Positions 45,464 to 54,929 of a stretch of 64,000 nt of DNA are shown here, piece after piece. Below the pieces are notes generated by a model. The model searched no databases and had not been told where the DNA came from. It was given only the letters and a program-made list of their open reading frames with translations. Made by a program: the position numbers and the translations under genes. Source of the DNA: Agapanthus africanus (taxonomy: Eukaryota; Streptophyta; Magnoliopsida; Asparagales; Amaryllidaceae); contig CM057338.1 in the NCBI GenBank assembly GCA_030015575.1, positions 307,523,827 to 307,587,826 of the forward strand. Direction: 5' to 3'. Position 1 is the stretch's first letter. Each line of letters begins with the position of its first letter.

Positions 45464-47067
45464 TGTAGGGTGTTTTTCATCACCCCATTGAGATGGGAAT
45501 ACGCGCGTGCTTGTCAGGCGTACTACAGATTCCCCCTGCCTAGGATAGGGCGAGGTTTAATGATTGTAGGGATCCGAATCTCCGGCAGCCGCGGACTAAA
45601 CTGCCGTTAATTACCCCTCGCCTTTGGAGCGAGGGAACCTCCAATTGACGGGTTAAACTAGTCATGCGAACTCAATGTGCAGTGTGCGTATGATGTGTTT
45701 TGAAAGGGGTTTTTGGATATATCGGGGGCCCCGCAGAGTTTTTATGGGGGTCCCGCTACCCGGATAGCGGGCTGGGGGTTAAGGGGGCTAGCAGCCCCCT
45801 TGCGGGGTGCGGGGCAGCGCCCGATTAGAAATTTTTTTCTAACAGGGACAGTGCCGTGGTGTATGTGTGTGCGAACATATGTATATATATGTATATATAT
45901 ATATGTATATATATAAGAAAAAAAAGGGAAGAAAAGGCATCCAAAGAATGCGTGGGGGAAACACCTTGGGCGCTGTGTGCTCAGGCGCTAGAGTGCCACG
46001 TGTCGGCACGTGGGTACACTGCGCTCGAGCGCTGGACGCTTGAACGCAAGCGTGCCACGTGTTGGCACGTGGGTGTTTTGCGCTTCAGCGCCTGACGCTC
46101 GAGCGCAAGTGCGCCACGTGTCGGCACGAGGGCGACTTGCACTTGAGCGCTGGGCGCTTGAGCGTAAGTGCGCCACGTGTCGGCACGGGGGCGACTTGCG
46201 CCTGAGCGTTCACGCTTGAGCGCAAGCGCGCCACGTGTCGGCACCAGGGCGACTTGCACTGGAGCGCAAGCGCGCCACGTGTCGGCACCGGGGCGACTTG
46301 CGCTCGAGTGCTTGCGCTTGAGCGCAAGCGCGCCACGTGTCGGCACGCGGGCGCTCTGCACTTGAGCGCCGGTGAGAAAAAGAGGCTTTTAGCCTAAAAA
46401 ATTTCTCGGAAGAGAAATCAGAGAGGAGTTGGACTCCTGAGTGTTTTTTTTTGGGGGTTTAGTGAAAGAGGTTCTTCTTCTTCCTCCTCTGTTAGCTGGA
46501 TCTTGAAGATCAAGAGATGTGAGATCTCAAAATCTCTCCTTTTGGGGATCTAAAGACAGATCCAAGTTCCCCTTTGTGGGTTTGGTGGTGAAAAACTATT
46601 TTGTTTTTGAAAAGGAAGAGTAAAATTCTTGATTTAATTCAGAAGAAAGAAGAAGGTTTGAGACCTTCAGAAAAAGGAAAGAAATACAAACCCTAGGTTT
46701 TTGAGAGAATGAAAGTATGTTGCTTTATTCATCATTATGCTGCCTTTTATAGGCTTACATATTTATATATAGCTCCTTGGGCTTCACAAAATGGCATTTT
46801 AACCATCCCATAGCTCATGTGTCATTTGTTTTTGCACATAAGCCATGGGCTTACAAAATATTGGCTTTATGCCCATTTTGCATGCATTCATGTATAAAAA
46901 ATTACATAAAAATTATTTATTACATGATCTATATTTTGGCATGGAGGAGGCTGGCCGCAGGCTCGACTTGGGCATGGGCCCGCTTGACCTGGGCTTGGGC
47001 CCACCTAGCTTGGGGGTTGACCTTGACTTTGACTCGGTCAACCGGGGTGTAAATTTTTACCCCAACA
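45464..47067 (-). mobile_element. 3' LTR of element F
   Basis: A 1604 bp LTR, TGTTGGGG...CACCCTACA on the minus strand. It is near-identical to the 5' copy apart from scattered changes and length variation in the G-box array (about seven units, 45990-46370) and the TA-rich stretch (45885-45915). TATA CCTATAAAAGG (minus, 46743-46753). Confidence 0.93.
45990..46370 (-). repeat. G-box palindrome array in F 3' LTR
   Basis: About seven units of CCACGTGTCGGCACGTGG-type paired G-boxes separated by GCGCTCGAGCGCAAGCGC-like palindromes. The sister array in the 5' LTR is at 53490-53870. Long open frames cross it in several phases, but they are repeat artefacts. Confidence 0.85.
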
Positions 47068-47090
47068 AATTGCCCCCCATCAATGAATGC
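47068..47090 (-). other. Polypurine tract of element F
   Basis: GATGGGGGGCAATT on the minus strand, abutting the LTR start at 47067. Confidence 0.8.
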
Positions 47091-47269
47091 ACACCGTACA
47101 TGTGGGTCGTGTGCATGAAATTGATGGATCTTCTTTTGCGTGGAGGCGACTTGCTTTGGTTCCCACTTTTTGGGACGCACTGCCCTTTTTACGACATGGA
47201 CGGCCGATGGTTGACGCGTCTCCAAGATAGTGTGTCCGTGGTAGACGTTTCCCTAGCCCGAAGTGATTT

Positions 47270-48195
47270 CGTTGACGTGCCCCCGGCGTGGAGTGTCGCT
47301 GGTCGACGTTTCCCCGAGGCAGAGTATCGGCTGGTTGACGTGTCCCCGAGACGGAGTGTCTGCTTGACGTTTCCCCGAGATGGAGCGTCGCTGGTCGACG
47401 TGTCCCCGGCGCGGAGTGTCTGCTGGTTGACGTATCCCCAAGACGGAGTGTCGCTGTTGGACGTTTCCCTGATGCGGAGTGTCGCTGGTTGACGTGTCCC
47501 CGGCACGGAGTGTCTGCTTGACGTTTCCCGGCACGGAGTGTCGCTGATCGACTTTTCCCCGGCGCGGAGTGTTGCTGGTTGACTTTTCCCCGGCACGGAG
47601 TGTCGCTAATCGAATTTTCCCCGGCGCGGAGTGTCGCTGGTTGACTTTTCCCCGGCACGGAGTGTCGCTGATTGACTTTTCCCCGGCGCGGAGTGTCGGG
47701 TTGACTTTTCCCCGGCACGGAGTGTCGCTGATCGACTTTTCCCCGGCGCGGAGTGTCGGGTTGACTTTTCCCCGGCACGGAGTGTCGCTGATCGACTTTT
47801 CCCCGGCGCGGAGTGTCGCCGGTTGACTTTTCCCCGGTACGGAGTGTCGCTGATTGACTTTTCCCCGGCGCGGAGTGTCGCTGGTTGACTTTTCCCCGGT
47901 ACGGAGTGTCGCTGATCGACTTTTCCCCGGCACGGAGTGTCGCTGGTTGACTTTTCCCCGGCATGGAGTATCGCTGATCGACTTTTCCCCGGCGCGGAGT
48001 GTCGGGTTGATTTTTCCCCGACACGGAGTGTCGCTGATCGACTTTTCCTCGACGCGGAGTGTCGGTGGTTGACTTTTCCCCCGGCACGGAGTGTCGCTGA
48101 TCGACTTTTCCCCGGCGCAGAGTGTCGCTGGTTGACGTTTCCCTGATGCGGAGTGTCTGTGTTGGACGTTTCCCCGATGCAGAGTGTCGCTTGTT
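47270..48195 (-). repeat. Tandem array TR1 in F, 31 bp monomer and 62 bp dimer
   Basis: About 29 units of 31 bp. In the homogeneous part (47540-48130) two variants alternate on the plus strand: GTTGACTTTTCCCCGGCACG and GATCGACTTTTCCCCGGCGC, each followed by GAGTGTCGCT. This gives a 62 bp higher-order unit. The edges are more diverged. Long frames through it on both strands reflect repetition. Confidence 0.92.
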
Positions 48196-48249
48196 GACGC
48201 AGAGGTCGATGTTGGAATTGGTTGGCTTGATTTGTTTGATTTGAGTCGA

Positions 48250-51010
48250 CATCAGCATCGCTACCCTGGAATATGGTACCAGGAGCGAATCATCATCCGT
48301 CTTTGAGAGGATTTAGGAATTGGGGTTTTTGTTTGACATCTGCATTGCTGCACTGGAATAATGCCAGGAGCAACTCATCATTTGCCCCGAGAGGATTTGG
48401 GAATTGGTTTTTTTTGTTTGGCATCTGCATTGCTGCACTAGAATAATGCCAGGAGCAACTCATCATTTTCCCCGAGAGGATTTGAGAATTGGTTTTTCTT
48501 TTGTTTGGCATCTGCATTGCTGCACTGGAATAATGCCAGGAGCAACTCATCATTTGCCCCGGGAGGATTTAGGAATTGGTTTTTGTTTGGCATCAGTATC
48601 GCTACACTGGAATATGGTACCAGGAGCGAATCATCATTTGCACTTGCTTATCAGGAAGCGATGACTTAGGAGACAGGTTTTAGGTCCCTATCACCTAAGA
48701 CTTTCAATTTTGTGAGCCATAAGGATCTCACAAAGCATTTTCTCCCTACGGGTCGTAAGGATCCCGTAAGTGTATTTTCTCCTTAGGAGTCATGGGGACT
48801 CCCAAGTGTATTTCTCCTTTGTGAGTCGTTAGGATCTCACGCGGGAATTTTCTCCTCACAAAGTCAAGAGGACTTTGCGAGTGCATTTCATCCCTTTTTT
48901 ACGAGTGTGCGCCCATTCGGGTTTTCACAAACTCGCCGGCAGTCCTGCTGTTTTTACTCACGGAGCCCTTTCGGGTTTTCATCCGTGCCCATTTTGCTTG
49001 TGGACATGCCTTTTTTATATCTATTCTTTTTTTTTATTTTTGGTAGGACTTTGAATGTGGTCTCACCGATAGGACTTGGGAGGGACTGGGATTGTTTTAC
49101 GCCCGTGGATTGTATACGGTTTTGCAGGATGTATGATCCAGACCGTAGGGCCAAAAACATTTTAGGTCTTTGTTGGCGTCTGCATCGCTGCACTGGAATA
49201 TGGTACCAGGAGCGACTCGTCATTCGCCGTTGGGATTTGGAATTTGGCTGGCGTCTGCATCGCTGCACTGGAATATGATACCAGGAGCGACTCATCATTC
49301 GCCACTTGGGGATTAGGGAGCGATGGCTTAGGAGATAGGTTCAGATCCCTATCACCTAAGGCTTTTCAATTTTATGGGCCGTGAGGGTCCCATAAAAGCA
49401 TTTTCTCCCTACGAGTCGTAAGGATTCCGCAGGTGTATTTTCTCCTTAGGAGTCGTGAGGACTCCTAAGTGTGTTTTTCCTTTGTGAGTCGTAAGGATCC
49501 CACAAAGGTTTGTTGTCCTCATGTATCGTGAGGACACATGAGTGGATTTCCCTCGTTCCCAGTTTAATGACTTAGAGGTCGACTATTTCCAGTTTAATGA
49601 CTTAGCGGTCATCTGTTTCCAGTTTAAAGACTTAGGGGTCTGTGGTGCCCAGTTTAACGACCTGGCGGTCATCTGTTTCCAGTTTAACGACTTAGAGGTC
49701 ATCTGTTTCCAGTTTAACGACTTGGTGGTCATCTGTTTCCAGTTTAGAGACTTAGAGGTCTACTGTTTCCAGTTTAACGACTTAGAGGTCATCTGTTTCC
49801 AGTTTAACGACATAGAGGTCATCTGTTTCCAGTTTAACGACGTAGAGGTCATCTGTTTCCAGTTTAACGACTTGGTGGTCATCTGTTTCCAATTTAACGA
49901 CTTGTTGGTCATCTGTTTCCAGTTTAGAGACTTAGAGGTCTACTGTTTCCAGTTTAACGACTTAGAGGTCATCTGTTTCTAGTTTAAAGACTTAGGGGTC
50001 TATTGTGCCCAGTTTAACGACTTAGCGGTCATCTGTTTCCAGTTTAAAGACTTAGAGGTCTAATGTTTCCAGTTTAACGACTTAGAGGTCATCTGTTTCT
50101 AGTTTAACGACTTGGTGGTCATCTGTTTCCAGTTTAACGACTTGGAGGTCATCTGTTTCCAGTTTAAAGACTTAGGGGTCTATTGATGGTGAGCTTGGAA
50201 TTTTGGGGTAGGGGTCGGCATCAGCGTTGCTAACACTGAAGCAGAGGTGCCAGGAGCAATTCATCATTTACCTACTCTTGTTGGCGGAGCGATGGCTTAG
50301 GAGACGGGTTTTAGGTCCCTATCGCCTAAGGCTTTTCAATTTTATGGGCCGTGAGGGTCCCATAAAAGCATTTTCTCCCTGCGAGTCGTGAGGATCCCCT
50401 AGGTGTATTTTCTCCTTAGGAGTCGTGAGGACTCCTAAGTGTGTTTTTCCTTTGTGAGTCGTAAGGATCCCACAAAGGTTTGTTCTCCTCATGTATCGTG
50501 AGAACACATGAGTGGGTCTTCTCTATGGAGCATAACTCCAAAGGCGGAGACCGGCCGCGTAACTGGTGATTACGGTGGGGCATGGGTATGATGAGAATTA
50601 TTTGAACCCGTGGATTGTATACGGCAGTCAATTTGGGGACTGGCCGTAAGGCCGGAAGAATTTTGAAAAAATGGATTTTTGTTGGCGTCTGCATCGCTGC
50701 ACTGGAATATGGTACCAGGAGCAACTCATCATTCGCCAGTTTTTTGTTATGTTTCTTTTTGTTTTACCGTGATTGCTCTATCATTTCAGCTTTTCTTACC
50801 ACGAAGATCGCGATTGCCCTATCATTTCGGCTTTTATTCGCAGTTGCCCCATCATTTCGGCTTTTCTTTATTTTTCTTTTATTTACACATTTTTTTGTTT
50901 ATTTACATTTTTTTTACATTCCCAGTTTAACGACTTAGAGATCGACGGTTCCCAGTTTAACGATGTGGTGGTCATCAGGTGTTCCCAGTTTAACGACGTG
51001 GTGGTCCTTT
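48250..51010 (-). other. Mosaic 3' region of element F, no gene
   Basis: A noncoding patchwork homologous to E2 12966-15240. A module containing GCACTGGAATAATGCCAGG is repeated four times at about 86 bp spacing (48345-48630) and returns singly at about 49185, 49255 and 50695. A set of AAGGATCTCACAAAG-type units recurs three times (48700-48900, 49370-49540, 50340-50520). The GGTTTTCACAAACTCGCCGG module is at about 48915-48945. Pyrimidine-rich stretches fill 49010-49045 and 50740-50920. No coding frame is convincing. Confidence 0.8.
49545..50190 (-). repeat. Tandem array TR3, 30 bp monomer
   Basis: About 21 head-to-tail 30 bp units; on the plus strand each is CCAGTTTAACGACTTAGAGG plus TCATCTGTTT. 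Variants alternate (TTAGAGA/TTAACGA, GGTCATC/GGTCTAC). A few further units occur at 50922-51005. As 30 bp equals ten codons, a plus-strand decapeptide frame stays open by chance. Confidence 0.95.
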
Positions 51011-51019
51011 TTGCTTATC

Positions 51020-52798
51020 CTAGCTCCTTGAACTTTGATCTTGGTGGAACTGTGTTGATGACCTAGCTCTGTGGCTTGCCAATACATCCGAGGATTGTGA
51101 GGTTTTTTCAAGCTTATATTGGTCCTCTGCCCAATCTTTGAAAATATAGCAGTCTTCGATGGTATGACCCACCACTCTATAATATGGGCAGTATATGGGA
51201 TTGCCGGTCATGTTCATTTCCTGTGGCCTCTTTGGAACAGGCAGTTGCAGACCATTGTTCAAGGTGTCCATGAATATTTTGCGGACTTCATCCCTCCTAA
51301 AGGAGTATACCTTCTTCTTTCTCTCCATTGGAGTAGGTGCCTTTACTGATGCTGGTCCTCGAGGCCGATCGGTCTTTGGTTCGCCCTTTTCAGATAATGG
51401 CACATGTCTGGGAGAATTAGGTTCCCGAAAGGCTTCGGTCTCCATTTGCATGAAATCAGCGGTCGTAGCTTGACTGTTTGCTAAAGCGCCTTTAGACAGT
51501 TCTATCTCTCCCATCCTGTATTGCCTTTCGACCCAATCTTTGAAGACGAAGCAGTCCTCAATGGCATGACCTGTCACCCTGTGATAGGGGAAATATTCTG
51601 GGTCGTCGGTCATATTCGTTTCTTGCGGTCTCTTTGATTCCAGCAGTTGTAGACCGTTTCTTAGGGCGTCCCTGAATATCTTGTGGACTTTTTCCCTTTT
51701 GAAGGAATAGACCTTTTCCAGCTTCTCTTTCAGAGGTGATTCCCCCCCGGCGTATGTATCGGAGGGACTGGAGGCTGATTGCGGCCGTTTTTCACGAAGG
51801 CGCTCCGCTGTTAGGTTGAAGGGGATATCAGTTGGCTGCCTCCGGGTATCAATCCCTGGCTCATGAACCAAAATTTGACCCTGCTGTAATTGCAATCGGG
51901 CGACTTGGGTCGCGTGATTTGCCTCGATGTTTGCCAGCTCGTCGACTTTGGAATAGACCTCGACCATATTCTCATCCCTGTCCTGAAATTGCCTTTGAAG
52001 CCATTGGAATAATGCTTGTTCTGTAGTTCCGGCTATGACAACCGGGTAATCTTTATTGCCTGAGCTCAATTCCGCAGGAACCACGGGCTCCTCTGGCTTA
52101 TCGGCCTGAGCGGGCTCTTCATCATTTAGATCGAGCCGATACTGGGTCGCGTCAACCATATTATCACCATGGTTGTGAAGAAGAGGAGGGTTCGTTTCTT
52201 CATATCCGGCCATGTAGACAGTGTGGATAACACATTCAGCCATTCTTTCGTCACTGGCAGCTGGTTTCACGGAGCGGTCCGGGCGTTGGAAATTCATAAA
52301 TTTTAACATGGCCAGAGCCCTAGCCCTTTTGTTGGCTCTATATCTGAACCGCTTCTTCCTCAGCTTCTCTGCCTTAAGCGCTTGGCAGGCTTCTGCTCTT
52401 CGGGGAGCCGCCATAGGCTGAGTGATGGGGAGGCTTGAGAAGACACCCAATCGAGCAGTGGTCAAGGGCACCGCCGGAGCTTGCTCGGGATGCGTTGTAG
52501 CTTTGTTGGTGTTGATAGCCTTGCCCCCAGCTGGGGCCAAGGAAAGTCGTTCAGACACCGACTTGCGTTTGGGTTGGGGCGCCCTTGAGATCACCACATT
52601 TGGTCTCCTGCCTTTCGAGACCAGTTTGTTTGCCACCGGGGCTTGAGGATCTGGGATGGCGCCAACTGGCATGAACACGATAAAGCCGAATGGTAGCAGT
52701 GGCTCCTCCCATTGTAAACCGAGACTGGCCGGAAGAACCGTCCTGGAGTCTATCTTCATCGTATAGGAGACGGGAGCTGAGTTCATTATCGAAGACAT
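51020..52798 (-). CDS. Element F Gag-derived protein, 592 aa, capsid missing, Cys/His module doubled
   Basis: The only ORF of F, uninterrupted. Residues 1-200 match the N-terminus of A Gag (for example LRKKRFRYRANKRARA and VIHTVYMAGY). Residues 260-340 match the stretch before the A capsid. The about 230-residue capsid region of A is absent, and SASSPSDTYAGG leads straight into the C-terminal module. That module (KVYSFKREKVHKIF...EDCFVFKDWVERQY) occurs twice, at about 361-440 and 495-570. In A its metal-ligand pattern is C-x2-H-x4-H-x4-C. Here copy 1 has F-x2-H-x4-H-x4-C and copy 2 has C-x2-Y-x4-H-x4-C, so each has lost one ligand. The start Met is 118 bp after the primer site. Function is unknown; RNA binding is possible. 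Confidence 0.85.
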   Translation of the reverse strand: MSSIMNSAPVSYTMKIDSRTVLPASLGLQWEEPLLPFGFIVFMPVGAIPDPQAPVANKLVSKGRRPNVVISRAPQPKRKSVSERLSLAPAGGKAINTNKATTHPEQAPAVPLTTARLGVFSSLPITQPMAAPRRAEACQALKAEKLRKKRFRYRANKRARALAMLKFMNFQRPDRSVKPAASDERMAECVIHTVYMAGYEETNPPLLHNHGDNMVDATQYRLDLNDEEPAQADKPEEPVVPAELSSGNKDYPVVIAGTTEQALFQWLQRQFQDRDENMVEVYSKVDELANIEANHATQVARLQLQQGQILVHEPGIDTRRQPTDIPFNLTAERLREKRPQSASSPSDTYAGGESPLKEKLEKVYSFKREKVHKIFRDALRNGLQLLESKRPQETNMTDDPEYFPYHRVTGHAIEDCFVFKDWVERQYRMGEIELSKGALANSQATTADFMQMETEAFREPNSPRHVPLSEKGEPKTDRPRGPASVKAPTPMERKKKVYSFRRDEVRKIFMDTLNNGLQLPVPKRPQEMNMTGNPIYCPYYRVVGHTIEDCYIFKDWAEDQYKLEKTSQSSDVLASHRARSSTQFHQDQSSRS

Positions 52799-52916
52799 CG
52801 TTGAAAGGTGATTGCTTGAAAATCTGCATGAAAGAGCATTATTTTAGTATAAATACAGGTATGTACATTGATTGAGCTCGCATGAATGCTTAACCCGAAA
52901 TATGGGAGGAGAGATT

Positions 52917-52935
52917 GGTCCCACCGGGCGTGCCA
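52917..52935 (-). other. Primer binding site of element F
   Basis: TGGCACGCCCGGTGGGAC on the minus strand, 5 nt inside the 5' LTR, identical to that of element A. Confidence 0.8.
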
Positions 52936-52940
52936 AAATC

Positions 52941-53359
52941 TGTAGGGTGTTTTTCGTCATTCCATTGAGATGGGAATACGCGCGCGCTTGTCAGGCGTAC
53001 TATAGATTCCCCCTTCCTAGGGTAGGCCGAGGTTTAATGATTGTAGGGATCCGAATCTCCGGCAGCCGCGGACTAAACTGCCGTTAATTACCCCTCGCCT
53101 TTGGAGCGAGGGAACCTCCGATTGACAGGTTAAACCGGTCATGCGAACTCAATGGGCAGTGTGCATATGATGTGTTTTGAAAGGGGGTTTTGGATATATT
53201 GGGGGCCCCGCAGAGTTTTTACGGGGGTCCCGCTACCCGGATAGCGGGCTGGGGGTCAAGGGGGCTAGCAGCCCCCTTGCGGGGTGCGGGGCAGCGCCCG
53301 GTTAGAAATTTTTTTCTAACAGGGACAGTGCCGTGGTGTATGTGTGTGTGCACATATGT

Positions 53360-53408
<49 letters not shown>

Positions 53409-54572
53409 AGAAAAAAAAGGGAAGAAAAGGCATCCAAAGGATGCGTGGGGGCAGCACCTTGGGCGCTGTGCGCCCAGGTGCTGTGCGCTCAGGCGCTAGA
53501 GTGCCACGTGTCGGCACGTGGGCGCACTGCGCTCGAGCGCTGGGCGCTTGAACGCAAGCGCGCCACGTGTCGGCACGTGGGTGCTTTGCGCTTCAGCGCC
53601 TGACGTTCGAGCGCAAGTGCGCCACGTGTCGGCACGAGGGCGACTTGCGCTTGAGCGCTGGGCATTTGAGCGTAAGTGCGCCATGTGTCGGCACGGGGGC
53701 GACTTGCGCCTGAGCGCTCGCGCTTGAGCGCAAGCGCGCCACGTGTCGGCACCGGGGCGACTTGCGCTCGAGCGCAAGCGCGCCACGTGTCGGCACCGGG
53801 GCGACTTGCGCTTGCGCTTGAGCACAAGCACGCCACGTATCGGCACGTGGGCGCTCTGTGCTTGAGCGCCGGCGAGAAAAAGAGGCTTTTAGCCTAAAAA
53901 AATTTCTCGGAAGAGAAATCAGAGAGGAGTTGGACTCCTGAGTGTGTTTTTTTCTTTTGGGGTTTAGTGAAAGGGGTTCTTCTTCTTCCTCCTCTGTTAG
54001 CTGGATCTTAAAGATCAAGAGATATGAGATCTCAAAATCTCTCCTTTTTGGGATCTAAAGACAGATCCAAGTTCCCCTTTGTGGGTTTGGTGGTGAAAAA
54101 CTATTTTGTTTTTGAAAAGGAAGAGTAAAACTCTTGATTTAATTCAGAAGAAAGAAGAAGGTTTGAGACCTTCAGAAAAAGGAAAGAAATACAAACCCTA
54201 GGTTTTTGAGAGAATGAAAGTGTGTTGCTTTATTCATCATCATGCTGCCTTTTATAAGCTTACATATTTACATATAGCCCCTTGGGCTTCACAAAATGGC
54301 ATTTTAGTCATCCCATGGCTCATGTGTCATTTGTTTTTGCACATAAGCCATGGGCTTACAAAATATTGGCTTTATGCCCATTTTGCATGCATTCATGTAT
54401 AAAAAATTACATAAAAATTATTTATTACATGATCTATATTTTGGCATGGAGGAGACTGGCCGCGGGCTCGACTTGGGCCTGGGCCCGCTTGACCTAGGCT
54501 TGGGCCCACCTAGCTTGGGGGTTGATCTTGACTTTGACTCGGTCAACCGGGGTGTAAATTTTTACCCCAACA
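52941..54572 (-). mobile_element. 5' LTR of element F
   Basis: A 1632 bp LTR paired with 45464-47067. TATA-like CTTATAAAAGG (minus, 54248-54258). The promoter hairpin (about 54310-54352) is better preserved than in the 3' LTR. G-box array at 53490-53870; TA-rich run at about 53353-53408; CCCGCTA/TAGCGGG hairpin at about 53230-53249. Confidence 0.93.
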
Positions 54573-54750
54573 CTTCTGCCTTGGGACGGTTTATCAAGAT
54601 AGCAGTCTGCTGCTGTTGTCCCTCCAGGAGGCTGCAAATCGCCTCAAGCAGTACCGTCTGCTTATTGATCGGAGCAGCGACGGTAGGTGTAAGCTGTAGA
54701 GGTGGCGGAGTGTTGTTGAAGTTGGTGCTAGTGTTGTTTGGGGAATCCAT
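54573..54750 (-). pseudogene. Element G gag, N-terminus
   Basis: Starts at Met 54750 (MDSPNNTSTNFNN), is Asn/Pro/Gln-rich, and runs into the F insertion at 54573. The continuation is 45463 downwards. A start about 180 bp after the LTR is usual for chromovirus Gag. Confidence 0.75.
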
Positions 54751-54929
54751 AACCTTGAAAGAAAAAATAGGGTTAGGATAGATTCAAAATATATGAAATG
54801 GTAAGATTCAAAGGATATGTAAAGAATGTTTTTAGTTGCTGGTTCTTGTGTTATATTGCTTTGCTTGTTCACGCAGAACTGACATGCATGTCCATACAGT
54901 GCTGACCTGCATGGGCCACCAACAAAACC
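54751..54929 (-). other. Element G leader and degraded primer site
   Basis: Right after the LTR end (GTGACA) the minus strand reads GGTTTTGTTGGTGGCCCATG. Element D has GGGTTTGTTTGGTATCAGAG here, so the tRNA-Met site of G appears altered beyond its first few bases. Confidence 0.45.

Larger units (their letters stand above)
45464..54572 (-). mobile_element. Element F: complete gag-only Tat derivative with TSD CTTCT
   Basis: A 9109 bp element. Perfect TSD CTTCT at 45459-45463 and 54573-54577. Order on the minus strand: 5' LTR (54572-52941), primer site, Gag-derived ORF, noncoding mosaic 3' region, 31 bp array, polypurine tract, 3' LTR (47067-45464). There is no trace of protease, RT, RNase H or integrase. 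It resembles the class of plant LTR elements with a gag ORF but no pol (TR-GAG type) and must rely on Pol from relatives such as A or L0. Similar LTRs and an intact ORF indicate a young copy. Confidence 0.93.

Noticed and set aside
45981-46365. Overlapping frames in the G-box arrays of LTRs (also 53489-53846 and 3880-4356)
   Set aside because: They arise from GC-palindromic minisatellites, are open on both strands, and lie inside LTR leaders.
47080-48258. 392-codon minus frame and shorter plus frames over the 31 bp array
   Set aside because: The same artefact in element F. Period 31 cycles through the frames, and the peptide is pure repeat.
49542-49982. 146-codon plus-strand frame of a repeated decapeptide (QFNDLEVICF-like)
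   Set aside because: It is the 30 bp array read in a frame that stays open because 30 is a multiple of three. It runs against the element's coding strand and has no start context or homology I recognise.
49545-50190. CRISPR-like regular array
   Set aside because: Units are head to tail with no spacers between them, and the context is a plant retrotransposon.
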